Shown one piece after another: positions 29,147 to 38,460 of a stretch of 38,460 nucleotides of DNA. The notes beneath the pieces were generated by a model. The model was not told the origin of the DNA. It made no database searches and was given only the letters and a program-made list of their open reading frames with translations. The stretch covers positions 1 through 38,460 of the forward strand of contig PNNY01000006.1 in NCBI GenBank assembly GCA_013824485.1. Direction: 5' to 3'. The DNA comes from Sideroxydans sp. Lineage in GTDB: Bacteria; Pseudomonadota; Gammaproteobacteria; Burkholderiales; Gallionellaceae. How positions within the stretch are numbered: position 1 is the first letter of the stretch; each line of letters starts with the position of its first letter. The translations under genes were made by a program, and so were the position numbers.

Positions 29147-29973
29147 AGATTGATCTCGCCATCAAACACGCTGATGGCTGGGCCTGTCATCGATACGGGC
29201 GAACCTTCGCCATTCCAAGAGATACTCAATGTGCCGCCACGGGTCGCCACATGAACAGTGGCATTGAGCAACCCGCGTTGGATTCCCGCGACCACGGCGG
29301 CACACGCACCTGTGCCGCAGGACAAAGTCTCACCTGCGCCACGCTCGAATACACGCAACTTGATGTGGTCACGATCCAGTACCTGCATGAAGCCTGCATT
29401 CACCCGTTTGGGGAAGCGTGGATGATTTTCGATGAGGGGGCCTTGCGCTGCCACAGGCGCAGTCTCGACGTCGGTCACCACCTGCACCGCATGCGGATTG
29501 CCCATCGACACGGCAGTGATCTGGATCGTGTCATTGCCGACCTGCAAAGCTTGCATCACGTCGCGGTCGTCGCTCACGAAAGGGATCTGCTTCGGTTCGA
29601 AGATGGGTGCGCCCATGTTCACCGTCACGCGCCCGTCTTCTTCCAAGCGTGGCGAGATGAGCCCGCTCTTGGTCTCCACGACGATCTCGCGTTTGTGAGT
29701 CAGCTTGTGGTCATGCACGAAACGCACGAAGCAACGCGCGCCGTTGCCACACTGTTCCACTTCGCCGCCATCCGCATTGAAGATGCGATAACGGAAGTCG
29801 GCATCCTTATGTTGTGCTTTCTCCACCAATAACAATTGATCGCAGCCGACACCGAAGTTACGGTTGGCCAGAAAGCGGATGTTCTCAGGTGTGAGCGATA
29901 TCTGTTGGCGCACGCCATCGATCACGACAAAGTCGTTGCCCGCGCCGTGCATCTTGGTGAATTTGAGTGCCAT
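29143..29973 (-). CDS. dapF: Diaminopimelate epimerase
   Basis: [48 protein letters not shown]. Confidence 0.97.
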   Translation of the reverse strand: MALKFTKMHGAGNDFVVIDGVRQQISLTPENIRFLANRNFGVGCDQLLLVEKAQHKDADFRYRIFNADGGEVEQCGNGARCFVRFVHDHKLTHKREIVVETKSGLISPRLEEDGRVTVNMGAPIFEPKQIPFVSDDRDVMQALQVGNDTIQITAVSMGNPHAVQVVTDVETAPVAAQGPLIENHPRFPKRVNAGFMQVLDRDHIKLRVFERGAGETLSCGTGACAAVVAGIQRGLLNATVHVATRGGTLSISWNGEGSPVSMTGPAISVFDGEINL

Positions 29974-30013
29974 GATTTTTGCTGTTCAGTTAACTGCCGC
30001 GATTATACGGTGT

Positions 30014-30430
30014 TCATCTTAACAACTGGGCGTGGTCGCGGTACATGCATCTATCCATCACCACCGTGATGCCCGCTTGTTGGGCGCGCAGTGCAGCTGC
30101 TTCGTGTATTACGCCATCCTGTAGCCATAGGTTCTTGATGCCGAGCTGGATGCAGCTATCGACGATCTCCGGTACGTGTTCGGAGGCGCGGAAGACATCC
30201 ACGATATCGGGAGTCTCGGGCAGGCTCTCAAGGTCGGGGTAGGCTTTTTCACCTAGCACCTCGTTGATCATGGGGCGCACGGGAATGATGCGATAGCCGA
30301 AACCCTGCAATGCTTTAGCGACATTGAAGCTGGGGCGCGCAGGTTGGGGTGATAAACCGACCACGGCCACGCTACGCACTTGGGTCAATAGCGCTCGTAT
30401 CTGCTCGGGGGTAGGATTGGAAAAGGTCAT
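30014..30430 (-). CDS. CoA-binding domain protein (YccU-like)
   Basis: SVAVVGLSPQPARPSFNVAKALQGFGYRIIPVRP, NLWLQDGVIHEAAALRAQQAGITVVMDRCMYRDH. Confidence 0.92.
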   Translation of the reverse strand: MTFSNPTPEQIRALLTQVRSVAVVGLSPQPARPSFNVAKALQGFGYRIIPVRPMINEVLGEKAYPDLESLPETPDIVDVFRASEHVPEIVDSCIQLGIKNLWLQDGVIHEAAALRAQQAGITVVMDRCMYRDHAQLLR

Positions 30431-30496
30431 GTCAGCTTACTGAAAGTTGGTGTGGCTATAATAAACCATCGCTACGCAAACAATAGAGGCCATACC

Positions 30497-32398
30497 TTGA
30501 GCGCGATCCATCCTTCAGAACTTTCTTTCATCACCAAGCACGCCCCGTTCGACCGCATGGAATTAGGCCATGTATTGTGGATGCTCGAACGCATGCATCT
30601 GGGGTATTACGCCGAGGGTGAGGTCATCGTCTCGCCGGACCAAGGCGTGGTCGATCGTTTGTTCGTCATCAAGCAAGGTGTGGTGCATGGCGAGCAGAAC
30701 GTCGCCAAAGCATCGGATGCCGATACGTGGCTGGAATTGATGGAGGGCGAGTGCTTCCCGCTGGGGGCGTTGCTTGCGAACCGTTCTGTTGCCAGTACCT
30801 ATCGTGCCGGGACAGACATCTTCTGCTATGAACTACCAGCCGCAGCGTTCAGTGAACTCATTGGAATGAGCGCTGCCTTCCGTGATTTCTGTACGCGCCG
30901 CATCGCCAATCTGCTCGAACATTCGAAACAAGTCATCCAAGCCCAATACAGTCAGTCGAGCGTGGAGCAACAATCGTTGGCGAGTCCGCTGTCGGCCATC
31001 ATTCGTCGCGCCCCAATCACATGCACTCCCGATGTCACGGTCAGAAGCGTTCTGACCATCATGAAAGAACAGCGCATCGGCTCGATGGTTGCGGCAGATG
31101 GCGAGGGGAGGCCGCTAGGGATCGTCACTTTGCATGACGTGCTGGACCGTATCGCCATCCCGCAGATCGACTTAGATCAACCGGTCATCAATGTGATGAG
31201 TACTCAGTTGTCTAGTTTGCCGCCACAAGCTTTGGCACATGAAGCGGCATTATTGATGGCGAAGCAAGGTTTTAGACATGTGTTGATCGTCGAGAATGAG
31301 CGGCTAGTGGGCTTGGTCTCTGAGAAGGACTTGTTCGCTTTGCAGCGTGTCGGCCTGCGTCAGATCGGAGCCTCCATACGCCATGCAGAGACGGTCGAGG
31401 GACTTCGCCAAGGTGCTGCCGACATCCGCCACATGGCGCGCAACATGATGGCGCAAGGCGTCGCACCGGAACAACTCACCCAGTTCATCTCCACCTTCAA
31501 TGACCTGATCGCCGAGCGCATCGTGGAATTGGAATGCAAGGCTAGCGGCATCACGGGTACGCCCCTGCATGATGGATTGTGCTGGTTGGCGCTTGGCTCG
31601 GAAGGCCGTTTCGAGCAGACGCTGAACACCGATCAAGACAATGCCCTCATCTTCAAAGTGCCAGACGGCATGACAGCCGACCAAGTACGCGAAAAGTTGT
31701 TGCCCATCGCGCGCCGAATCAACGAGACGCTGGATCAGTGTGGCTTCCCGCTGTGCAAAGGGGAGATCATGGCCAGCAACCCGAAGTGGTGCCTATCGCT
31801 GGAAGAGTGGAAGCGTGCATTCTCGGCATGGATCAGCGGCGGCTCACCAGAAGCGTTGTTGCACGCCTCCATCTTCTTCGATTTTCGTCCGCTCTACGGT
31901 CAGTTCGACTTGGCGCAAGACCTGCGCGGTTGGCTGGGACGCGTCGCCAGCGACAACAGCCGCTTCTTGCACATGATGGCGGAGAACGCATTGCGCAATC
32001 GCCCGCCGCTCGGTGTCGTACGCGACTTCGTCGTGGGCAAAGAGAACAAGATCGATCTCAAATTGAACGGCATCACCCCCTTTGTGGATGCCGCGCGCAT
32101 CTTCAGTTTGGCATCGGGCGTGACTGATACCAACACTATCCAACGTCTACGTCTAAGCGCGGAGAAGATGCGGATAGACAACACCGAGATAGATGCTTGG
32201 ATAGATGCACTACTGTTCATCCAAGTGTTGCGAATGCGCAGGCATGATGAGGCGAGCGCGCAAGGTGTCGATGACCAAGCGTTGGATAATCTGATCGATC
32301 CGGAGAAATTGAACGAGCTGGATAGGCGCATCTTAAAAGAGGCGTTCCGCCAAGCACGCAAGTTGCAAGCTAGATTGGCCATGGAGTATCACCTGTGA
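30497..32398 (+). CDS. Cyclic nucleotide-binding / CBS / DUF294 putative nucleotidyltransferase
   Basis: N-terminal cNMP-binding-like domain, CBS pair (VRSVLTIMKEQRIGSMVAAD...), DUF294 motif LGSEGRFEQTLNTDQDNALIF. TTG start at 30497 preferred because a TATAAT box overlaps the ORF-track start at 30452. Confidence 0.88.
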   Translation: MSAIHPSELSFITKHAPFDRMELGHVLWMLERMHLGYYAEGEVIVSPDQGVVDRLFVIKQGVVHGEQNVAKASDADTWLELMEGECFPLGALLANRSVASTYRAGTDIFCYELPAAAFSELIGMSAAFRDFCTRRIANLLEHSKQVIQAQYSQSSVEQQSLASPLSAIIRRAPITCTPDVTVRSVLTIMKEQRIGSMVAADGEGRPLGIVTLHDVLDRIAIPQIDLDQPVINVMSTQLSSLPPQALAHEAALLMAKQGFRHVLIVENERLVGLVSEKDLFALQRVGLRQIGASIRHAETVEGLRQGAADIRHMARNMMAQGVAPEQLTQFISTFNDLIAERIVELECKASGITGTPLHDGLCWLALGSEGRFEQTLNTDQDNALIFKVPDGMTADQVREKLLPIARRINETLDQCGFPLCKGEIMASNPKWCLSLEEWKRAFSAWISGGSPEALLHASIFFDFRPLYGQFDLAQDLRGWLGRVASDNSRFLHMMAENALRNRPPLGVVRDFVVGKENKIDLKLNGITPFVDAARIFSLASGVTDTNTIQRLRLSAEKMRIDNTEIDAWIDALLFIQVLRMRRHDEASAQGVDDQALDNLIDPEKLNELDRRILKEAFRQARKLQARLAMEYHL

Positions 32399-33102
32399 TT
32401 TCTTGGTTAAAGAGTTTGCTTGGTGACAAGCCGCAGTTGAGTGCCGAGCAACAACTGCGTTTCGATGCGTGGCGAGCTTTGCCCGATGCGCCGCTGAAAA
32501 AGTCCTTCAGCGAGATGCGCTGTGTGGTGGTGGATGTGGAGACGACCGGACTCAATCTGATGCAAGACCGTCTTATCTCCATCGGGGCGGTGGCAGTGGT
32601 GAACGGCAAGATCGCACTAGGCGATAGTTTCTATATTGTGTTGCAGCAGCAAGCGGCTAGCGACAAAGGCAACATCCTCATCCACGGCATCGGCCACGCC
32701 GAACAACTGCAAGGCGAACCGCCAGTAGATGCGCTACTGTCGTTCTTAGAGTACCTGGGCAAAGACCCGCTGGTCGCATTTCATGTCACCTTTGATGAGA
32801 CCATGATCAAGCGTGCCTTGCGTGACTATCTGGGTCTCAACTTCAAGCATCCTTGGCTCGATCTGGCTTATGTCATGCCGGGCCTTAATCCGCCCCTCGC
32901 CAAAAGGTTCCGCGCCTTGGATGATTGGATCGGCCATTCCAATATCCGCATCGATGCACGCCATAACGCCTTGGCAGATGCTTTGGCGACTGCACAACTG
33001 CTGCAAGTGGCTTATGCCCAAGCGTCGCGGAAGGACATCACCAAGATGTCCGAGTTGCATGATCTGGAAAAGAACCAGCGTTGGGTAAATAGCGTAAGTT
33101 GA
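32395..33102 (+). CDS. 3'-5' exonuclease, DnaQ/PolC epsilon-like
   Basis: Exo I motif VVDVETTGLN, Exo II-like FHVTFDETMI, Exo III HNALADALATAQLL. GTG start overlaps the upstream stop. Confidence 0.9.
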   Translation: MISWLKSLLGDKPQLSAEQQLRFDAWRALPDAPLKKSFSEMRCVVVDVETTGLNLMQDRLISIGAVAVVNGKIALGDSFYIVLQQQAASDKGNILIHGIGHAEQLQGEPPVDALLSFLEYLGKDPLVAFHVTFDETMIKRALRDYLGLNFKHPWLDLAYVMPGLNPPLAKRFRALDDWIGHSNIRIDARHNALADALATAQLLQVAYAQASRKDITKMSELHDLEKNQRWVNSVS

Positions 33103-33145
33103 CCGTAAGTCTGCCAAAGTAACATCTGCTCCTGTAGTAATGAGA

Positions 33146-33174
33146 AGGCCAGGCCATCCTGGCCTGTTGTTTTT
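33146..33174 (+). terminator. Stem-loop with T tract between the exonuclease and the DUF4212 gene
   Basis: AGGCCAGG / CCTGGCCT with 4-nt loop, then GTTGTTTTT. Confidence 0.7.
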
Positions 33175-33188
33175 CTAGAGGAGCCAAA

Positions 33189-33512
33189 ATGTCTGATCCG
33201 AATGTCAATTGGTTGGCGATCGATTCCAATCCAAAGTTCCAAGCATTGCACCGCAAGAAGACGTTTTTCTTGTGGGGCTTGATGGTGTTCTCCACCGTTT
33301 ATTACTTCCTGCTCCCTATCGGCGCGGCTTATTACCAAGATCTGTTCAAGATCAAGGTATGGGGCGTAGTCAACGTGGGCATCCTGTTCGCGCTGTCCGA
33401 ATTCGTCGTGGCATGGACCATCGCTTACGTCTATTCGCGTAAAGCGAATAAAGAGTTCGATGCGATGTCACAAGACATCATCAACGACGTGAACAACGGG
33501 AGAATGAAATGA
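33189..33512 (+). CDS. DUF4212 small subunit of a sodium/solute symporter
   Basis: Two TM helices, HRKKTFFLWGLMVFSTVYYFLLP..., C-terminal YSRKANKEFDAMSQDII; overlaps the symporter gene by 4 nt. Confidence 0.9.
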   Translation: MSDPNVNWLAIDSNPKFQALHRKKTFFLWGLMVFSTVYYFLLPIGAAYYQDLFKIKVWGVVNVGILFALSEFVVAWTIAYVYSRKANKEFDAMSQDIINDVNNGRMK

Positions 33513-35590
33513 GTAGCATGTTGAAAAAATTGTTCCTATCGCTCGCGGCGTTGAGCATCAGCAGCCCAGCCTTTGCAGCTGGCGTGGTGGCCCCAGAATT
33601 TAAGTGGATGACCTTCGCCGTGTTCGGCGTGATCATCGCCATCACCATGGCCATCACTTTCTGGGCAGCACGCTCCACCCACACGACTTCCGAGTTCTAT
33701 GCGGCGGGCCGTTCGGTCAGCGGTATCCAAAACGGTTGGGCGATCGCAGGTGACTATCTGTCCGCTGCGTCCTTCCTTGGCATCGCCGGTCTGATCTCTT
33801 TGTACGGTTACGATGGCTTCATGTATTCCGTGGGTTGGTTGGTCGCTTACATCACCGTGTTGCTGGTGATCGCTGAGCCCTGCCGTAACATCGGTAAGTA
33901 CACCATGGGCGACATCTTGGCTTTCCGTAACGATCCTAAGAAGACCAAGACCGTTGCTGCGCTGTCTACCATCACCGTGTCCACTTTCTACCTGACCGCA
34001 CAAATGGTCGGTGGCGGTGTGCTCATCAAGACACTGATCGGTATCGACTACGAGATCTCCGTGATCGGCGTTGGCGTGTTGATGCTGGCATACGTGGTGT
34101 TCGGCGGTATGAAGGCAACGACTTGGGTACAGATCACCAAGGCGGTGTTGCTGGTTACGGCTTCTATCATCCTTGTGATGATGGTGTGGGCTCCCTACGG
34201 CTTCAGCCTCCCCGGATACTTGGGTAGCGTCGTAGCTGATCCTGATGTGCAGAAGCAAGTCACTAAGTTGTTGGGCGACAAGGCTGCGATGATGACGCCA
34301 GAAGAATTGGGTCAACGCTTCCTTGAGCCGGGTCTGTTCTTGAAGAACCCCATCGATCAGATCTCTCTAGGTTTGGCTTTGGTGTTGGGTACAGCAGGTA
34401 TGCCGCACATCCTGATGCGTTTCTTCACGGTACCGACAGCACAAGCCGCACGTACTTCCGTCATCTGGGCGATGGGCATCATCGGCGGTTTCTATGTGCT
34501 GACGCTGTTCTTGGGCACGGGCGCTGCAATGTTGGTGGGTCCAGACAAGATCGCTGCAGTCGATGCAGGCGGCAACATGGCGGGTCCGTTGCTGGCGCAA
34601 TATCTAGGTGGCGGTGAGCAGTCGATGATGGGTAACTTCATGTTGGCCTTCGTGGCTGCTGTGGCGTTCGCAACCATCGTTGCGGTTGTGGCCGGTCTGG
34701 TGTTGGCTGCTGCTTCTGCGATGGCGCATGACATCTACGTCGGTGTTATCCGTGGCGACCATGCCACCCCAACTGAGCAAGTGGTTGCTGCACGTGTTGC
34801 TTCCGGCATCGTCGGTATCATCGCGATCACCGTCGGCATCTTGGCGCAAGGTCAGAACGTGGCTCACTTGGTCGCACTGGCATTCGCTGTGGCCGCTTCG
34901 TCTAACCTGCCAGCGGTGTTCCTCACGCTGTACTGGAAGAAGTGCAATACCACCGGCATCATCTTGGGCATGATCGTAGGTTCGTTGACTGCGATCGGCT
35001 TGGTGATGATCTCTCCTAACATGACTTATCCAAAGGCAGTCATCGCCGGCGCGAACAAGGTCTTGAATGGTGAGCCAGCTGTTCCTGCTAAAGAAGCTGC
35101 CCCAGCAGTAGAGCGTTCAGCATTCATCTGCGAGTTGTTCGCCTTGGATGGTTGCGTGTTGGCGAAACCAGCACAAGCGGCTACTCCAGAGAAACCAGCT
35201 AAGCCAGGTGCTGCCGAGAAACTGGCTGGTCTGACTGCGAAACTGCAACCACTGGAAGCATCGCTGCCAACCATCACTGATGTGACGGCAAAAGCGGCTG
35301 CTGAAGCGGATGTCGCTAAGTTGAAGAAGGACATCGCTGGCGTAGAGAAAGCAAAAGCGAAAGCTGAAGCTGACCTGAAGAAAGTCGAAGGTCAAACTAC
35401 CAGCATGATGGGCTTGGAAAAACCATTCTTCTTGTTGAAGAACCCCGGTTTGATCTCCATCCCATTGGGCTTCTTGTTGGTGATCTTGGGTTCTCTGTTC
35501 ACACGTGACAAACGTGCAGAAGAGATGTGGGACGAACTGTATGTGCGCCAGAACACCGGCATCAACGCAGAAGCCGCTTCCGCACACTAA
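33509..35590 (+). CDS. Sodium:solute symporter, ActP/VC_2705-like, with a large soluble insertion near the C-terminus
   Basis: SSS motifs EFYAAGRSVSGIQNGWAIAGDYLSAASFLGIAGLI, TAQMVGGGVLIKTLIGIDYE, GTAGMPHILMRFFTVP. Confidence 0.93.
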   Translation: MSSMLKKLFLSLAALSISSPAFAAGVVAPEFKWMTFAVFGVIIAITMAITFWAARSTHTTSEFYAAGRSVSGIQNGWAIAGDYLSAASFLGIAGLISLYGYDGFMYSVGWLVAYITVLLVIAEPCRNIGKYTMGDILAFRNDPKKTKTVAALSTITVSTFYLTAQMVGGGVLIKTLIGIDYEISVIGVGVLMLAYVVFGGMKATTWVQITKAVLLVTASIILVMMVWAPYGFSLPGYLGSVVADPDVQKQVTKLLGDKAAMMTPEELGQRFLEPGLFLKNPIDQISLGLALVLGTAGMPHILMRFFTVPTAQAARTSVIWAMGIIGGFYVLTLFLGTGAAMLVGPDKIAAVDAGGNMAGPLLAQYLGGGEQSMMGNFMLAFVAAVAFATIVAVVAGLVLAAASAMAHDIYVGVIRGDHATPTEQVVAARVASGIVGIIAITVGILAQGQNVAHLVALAFAVAASSNLPAVFLTLYWKKCNTTGIILGMIVGSLTAIGLVMISPNMTYPKAVIAGANKVLNGEPAVPAKEAAPAVERSAFICELFALDGCVLAKPAQAATPEKPAKPGAAEKLAGLTAKLQPLEASLPTITDVTAKAAAEADVAKLKKDIAGVEKAKAKAEADLKKVEGQTTSMMGLEKPFFLLKNPGLISIPLGFLLVILGSLFTRDKRAEEMWDELYVRQNTGINAEAASAH

Positions 35591-35612
35591 GAAAAAAGTA
35601 GTCGTATCACTG

Positions 35613-35643
35613 AACCCCGCCTCCTCCCCGGCGGGGTTTTTCT
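35613..35643 (+). terminator. Rho-independent terminator after the symporter gene
   Basis: AACCCCGCC / GGCGGGGTT stem followed by TTTTTCTTT. Confidence 0.85.
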
Positions 35644-35743
35644 TTGAGAATGATGATCTACATCAATCATGCGAGAATCACTACCGTAAAGACTTGAAAA
35701 ACTTGTTTCTCGAGATTTTGTAAGGCCATAGCAAAGGAAAAAT

Positions 35744-37009
35744 ATGGAAGCCATATTAGTTGTTGTTTTCGTCGTTGCTTATGCAGCAATCGCATTGGAA
35801 CATCCGCTGAGGGTGAATAAGAGCGTCCCAGCACTGATTGGTGCCGGTCTGTTGTGGACGATCTATGCGATGAACGCAGGCGATGTGAACGGACATCTGA
35901 GCGAGACATTGTCCGGCACGGCCCAGATTGTATTCTTTCTGATGGGGGCGATGACCATCGTGGAGGTGATTGATGCGCACGATGGTTTTGATGTCATCAC
36001 AGACAAGATCAAAACGACACATATAAGCACCTTGCTGTGGCTGGTCGGCTTGGTCACATTCTTCCTGAGCGCGGTGTTGGATAACTTGACCACGACGATC
36101 GTGATGATCGCAGTGGTGCGTAAATTGTTGGGAAATCGAGACGATCGCTTGTTCTTTGCGGGCATCATCATCATCGCTGCCAATGCGGGCGGTGCGTGGT
36201 CCCCCATCGGTGACGTGACGACCACCATGTTGTGGATAGGCGGACAAGTCACAGCACTGGCGATCATCGAGGGCGTGTTCTTGGCTTCGCTCGTCAATCT
36301 GTTTGTTCCGCTAGTGGTGGTCGCTTATATCAATCGCGGCAAGTTGGTAGTGCCGCCTGCAAAGGCGGAGATTGTCTCGGGTGTTTCGCACAACAGCGTA
36401 ATTGAACGCAACATCATGTTCTACGCTGGTATCGGTGTGCTGTGTGCTGTGCCTGTATTCAAGACACTGACGCACCTTCCGCCGTTCATGGGAATCTTGT
36501 TCGGTTTGGGTTTGCTGTGGTTGACAGGTGAATTGATCCATCGCAACAAGTCAGATGAGGTGAAGCAACACCTGACATTGGCAGCTGCGTTGCAGCGTAT
36601 CGACATGTCTTCGCTGGTGTTCTTCATCGGTATCTTGCTCGCCGTCGCTACGCTTGAACATACTCACATCCTCGCTGGACTAGCGAACTGGTTGGATCAT
36701 ACCGTCGGCAGTCAATCACTCATCGTGTTCATTTTCGGCCTAGTGAGCGCTATTGTGGATAACGTTCCGATGGTCGCTGCTGCGATGGGCATGTATCCGC
36801 TGGAACAATATCCCGCCGATTCTTTCATTTGGGAGTTCATGGCTTATGCTGCTGGAACGGGAGGCTCGATTCTCATCATTGGTTCTGCAGCGGGTGTGGC
36901 AGCGATGGGTATCGAGAAGATCGAGTTCTTCTGGTACGTGAGAAAGATCAGCTTGTTAGCCCTGCTCGGATATATCAGTGGGGCGCTCGTCTACATTGCC
37001 ACTCATTAA
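35744..37009 (+). CDS. nhaD: Na+/H+ antiporter, NhaD family
   Basis: LEHPLRVNKSVPALIGAGLLW, VLDNLTTTIVMIAVVRKLL, NAGGAWSPIGDVTTTMLWIGG, SAIVDNVPMVAAAMGMY. Confidence 0.93.
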   Translation: MEAILVVVFVVAYAAIALEHPLRVNKSVPALIGAGLLWTIYAMNAGDVNGHLSETLSGTAQIVFFLMGAMTIVEVIDAHDGFDVITDKIKTTHISTLLWLVGLVTFFLSAVLDNLTTTIVMIAVVRKLLGNRDDRLFFAGIIIIAANAGGAWSPIGDVTTTMLWIGGQVTALAIIEGVFLASLVNLFVPLVVVAYINRGKLVVPPAKAEIVSGVSHNSVIERNIMFYAGIGVLCAVPVFKTLTHLPPFMGILFGLGLLWLTGELIHRNKSDEVKQHLTLAAALQRIDMSSLVFFIGILLAVATLEHTHILAGLANWLDHTVGSQSLIVFIFGLVSAIVDNVPMVAAAMGMYPLEQYPADSFIWEFMAYAAGTGGSILIIGSAAGVAAMGIEKIEFFWYVRKISLLALLGYISGALVYIATH

Positions 37010-37037
37010 TGGAATATGAGCAAGTGTTTGTTGAGGA

Positions 37038-38438
37038 TTAAACCGTTGCGGGCATCGGGAATTGGATACTGAAGCGAGTGCCGATCCCGTTGGTGCCTGC
37101 GTCGAGCCGGATGTCTGCATTGTGGCGTTTGGCTACTTCCGCAACGATGGCTAATCCTAAACCGCTACCACTTTGGCCTGTGCCTAGCACGCGATAGAAA
37201 CGCTCGAACACACGCTCACGATGCTGTGGGTCGATGCCGGGCCCGTTGTCTTCTACACTCAAAACCACTGTCTTTCCGGTCACATGGATGCCCACCGTGA
37301 TCTGACCCTCGACGGGGGTGTAACGGATGGCGTTGTCGATGAGGTTGTTCAACAGCTCTATCAGGCTCGTCGTGTCACCCATGACCATCTGCTGTTCGCG
37401 CGTCCCATCAAAACCTAAGTCGATACGCTTTTCCAATGCCATAGGTACCCAATTGGCCGTGCACTCCTGCGCGATCTGGCTAAGGTTTGTCTTGGTGAAA
37501 GTGTCGGAGATGAGTTCGACGGGTTCGTTACGCGCCAAAGCCAACAGTTGATTGACCAAGCGTGTGCCGTGTTGCGCACTGGTCAAGATGTGTTCCAACG
37601 CTTGTTGTTTGCGTTCTGGGTCGTGCTCGCGCAGTGCCAGTTCGGATTGTGTCTTCAGACCTGCCAACGGTGTGCGCAGTTGATGCGCCGCATCGGCGAC
37701 GAATCGCTGTTGCGCGCGCATCACGGCTTTCAAGCGTTCGAGCAAATCGTTCACGGCGTCGATCAGCGGCCTGACCTCATCGGGGGCTTGGCTACCATCC
37801 AAGCGTCTCACGTCGTCTTTCTTTCTGAACATCACTTGCCTGCGTAATTCTTCCAACGGTGCTAGACCTTGCTTCAACGCGAACCACACCGCCGCCACCG
37901 CGATCAAGATCAGCAGCAGTTGAGGGATGACGATGTTGGCGAGGATGCCGCGTATCAAAGCCTGACGCTGATTGATGGTCTCGGATAGATAGAGTTGATA
38001 CAGCTTTTGATTGTCTGGATTGTAGAAGACCAAACTGACGGTGCGCGTCTTACTCCCATCATGCTGTCCGTTGCTGAAGATAGGGCCGATCTTGCCATTA
38101 CGAAAGTTCAAGGGGCGACCAAGGTTGACGTTACCCGCGAGCTTGTTCCCTTCTTTGTCGCTCACGGTGTAGAACACCTCATCGGGTGCGGCGAGTGATT
38201 TGCCATCAGGCAGGTCAAGCGCGAAGTCCAAACGTTCTTTACCGCCACTCAACCCAAGTTGCGCGCCAATAGCCTGCGCGCGTTGCAATAACACCATGTC
38301 ATACGGTTTGTTGGCATAGGTCAGCGTGGCGACGTAGCCTGCGATGGTGCTGAACAGCCACAACACAAAGAGTGGCGTCAGCAACCAGTTGATGAGGTGG
38401 ATGCGGAGCGAGAGTGCGCTAGTTTCTTTTTCTGCCAC
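37038..38438 (-). CDS. Two-component sensor histidine kinase (TctE/QseC-like); response regulator probably lies just beyond the window
   Basis: FVADAAHQLRTPLAGLKTQSELA H-box, NLIDNAIRYTP N-box, VEDNGPGIDPQHRERVFERFYR, GSGLGLAIV. GTG start; an upstream frame ends in ...TETKS-stop just before it. Confidence 0.92.
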   Translation of the reverse strand: MAEKETSALSLRIHLINWLLTPLFVLWLFSTIAGYVATLTYANKPYDMVLLQRAQAIGAQLGLSGGKERLDFALDLPDGKSLAAPDEVFYTVSDKEGNKLAGNVNLGRPLNFRNGKIGPIFSNGQHDGSKTRTVSLVFYNPDNQKLYQLYLSETINQRQALIRGILANIVIPQLLLILIAVAAVWFALKQGLAPLEELRRQVMFRKKDDVRRLDGSQAPDEVRPLIDAVNDLLERLKAVMRAQQRFVADAAHQLRTPLAGLKTQSELALREHDPERKQQALEHILTSAQHGTRLVNQLLALARNEPVELISDTFTKTNLSQIAQECTANWVPMALEKRIDLGFDGTREQQMVMGDTTSLIELLNNLIDNAIRYTPVEGQITVGIHVTGKTVVLSVEDNGPGIDPQHRERVFERFYRVLGTGQSGSGLGLAIVAEVAKRHNADIRLDAGTNGIGTRFSIQFPMPATV

Positions 38439-38460
38439 GTTCTAGCTTTTGGTCTCGGTG

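Noticed and set aside
33536-34315. 259-aa antisense ORF within the symporter gene
   Set aside because: His/Asp/Gln-rich translation typical of the complement of a membrane protein gene; no start context.

Overview
The 38.5 kb window looks like a chromosomal segment of a betaproteobacterium; gene content suggests an iron-oxidiser or EET-capable lineage such as Gallionellales (inference). It opens with a probable extracellular electron transfer (EET) island. This contains the 3' end of a cytochrome b / multiheme c fusion gene, a monoheme cytochrome c, a 10-heme MtrA/MtoA/DmsE-type cytochrome, a 721-aa cysteine-free MtrB/PioB-type porin, and a complete CbcL-like inner-membrane protein (9 c-heme motifs, one of them CX3CH, fused to a cytochrome b domain). 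A hemG-type protoporphyrinogen oxidase, a NYN-LOTUS / AbiV-HEPN pair, and an argS-SPOR-dsbA-SDR-rquA-like run follow. Next come an M48/TPR lipoprotein protease, gatCAB, mreBCD-mrdA-rodA-rlpA, two rhodaneses, rlmI-xerC-DUF484-dapF, a CoA-binding protein, a CBS-DUF294/DnaQ/DUF4212/sodium-solute symporter module, nhaD and a sensor kinase. The most unusual non-coding signal is a dispersed family of about 145-bp imperfect palindromes, with three copies at 18414-18558, 28220-28363 and 29001-29146. The inner core is shared, but each copy has locus-specific outer arms that are inverted repeats of each other. All calls come from reading the sequence and ORF translations; no database search was run.
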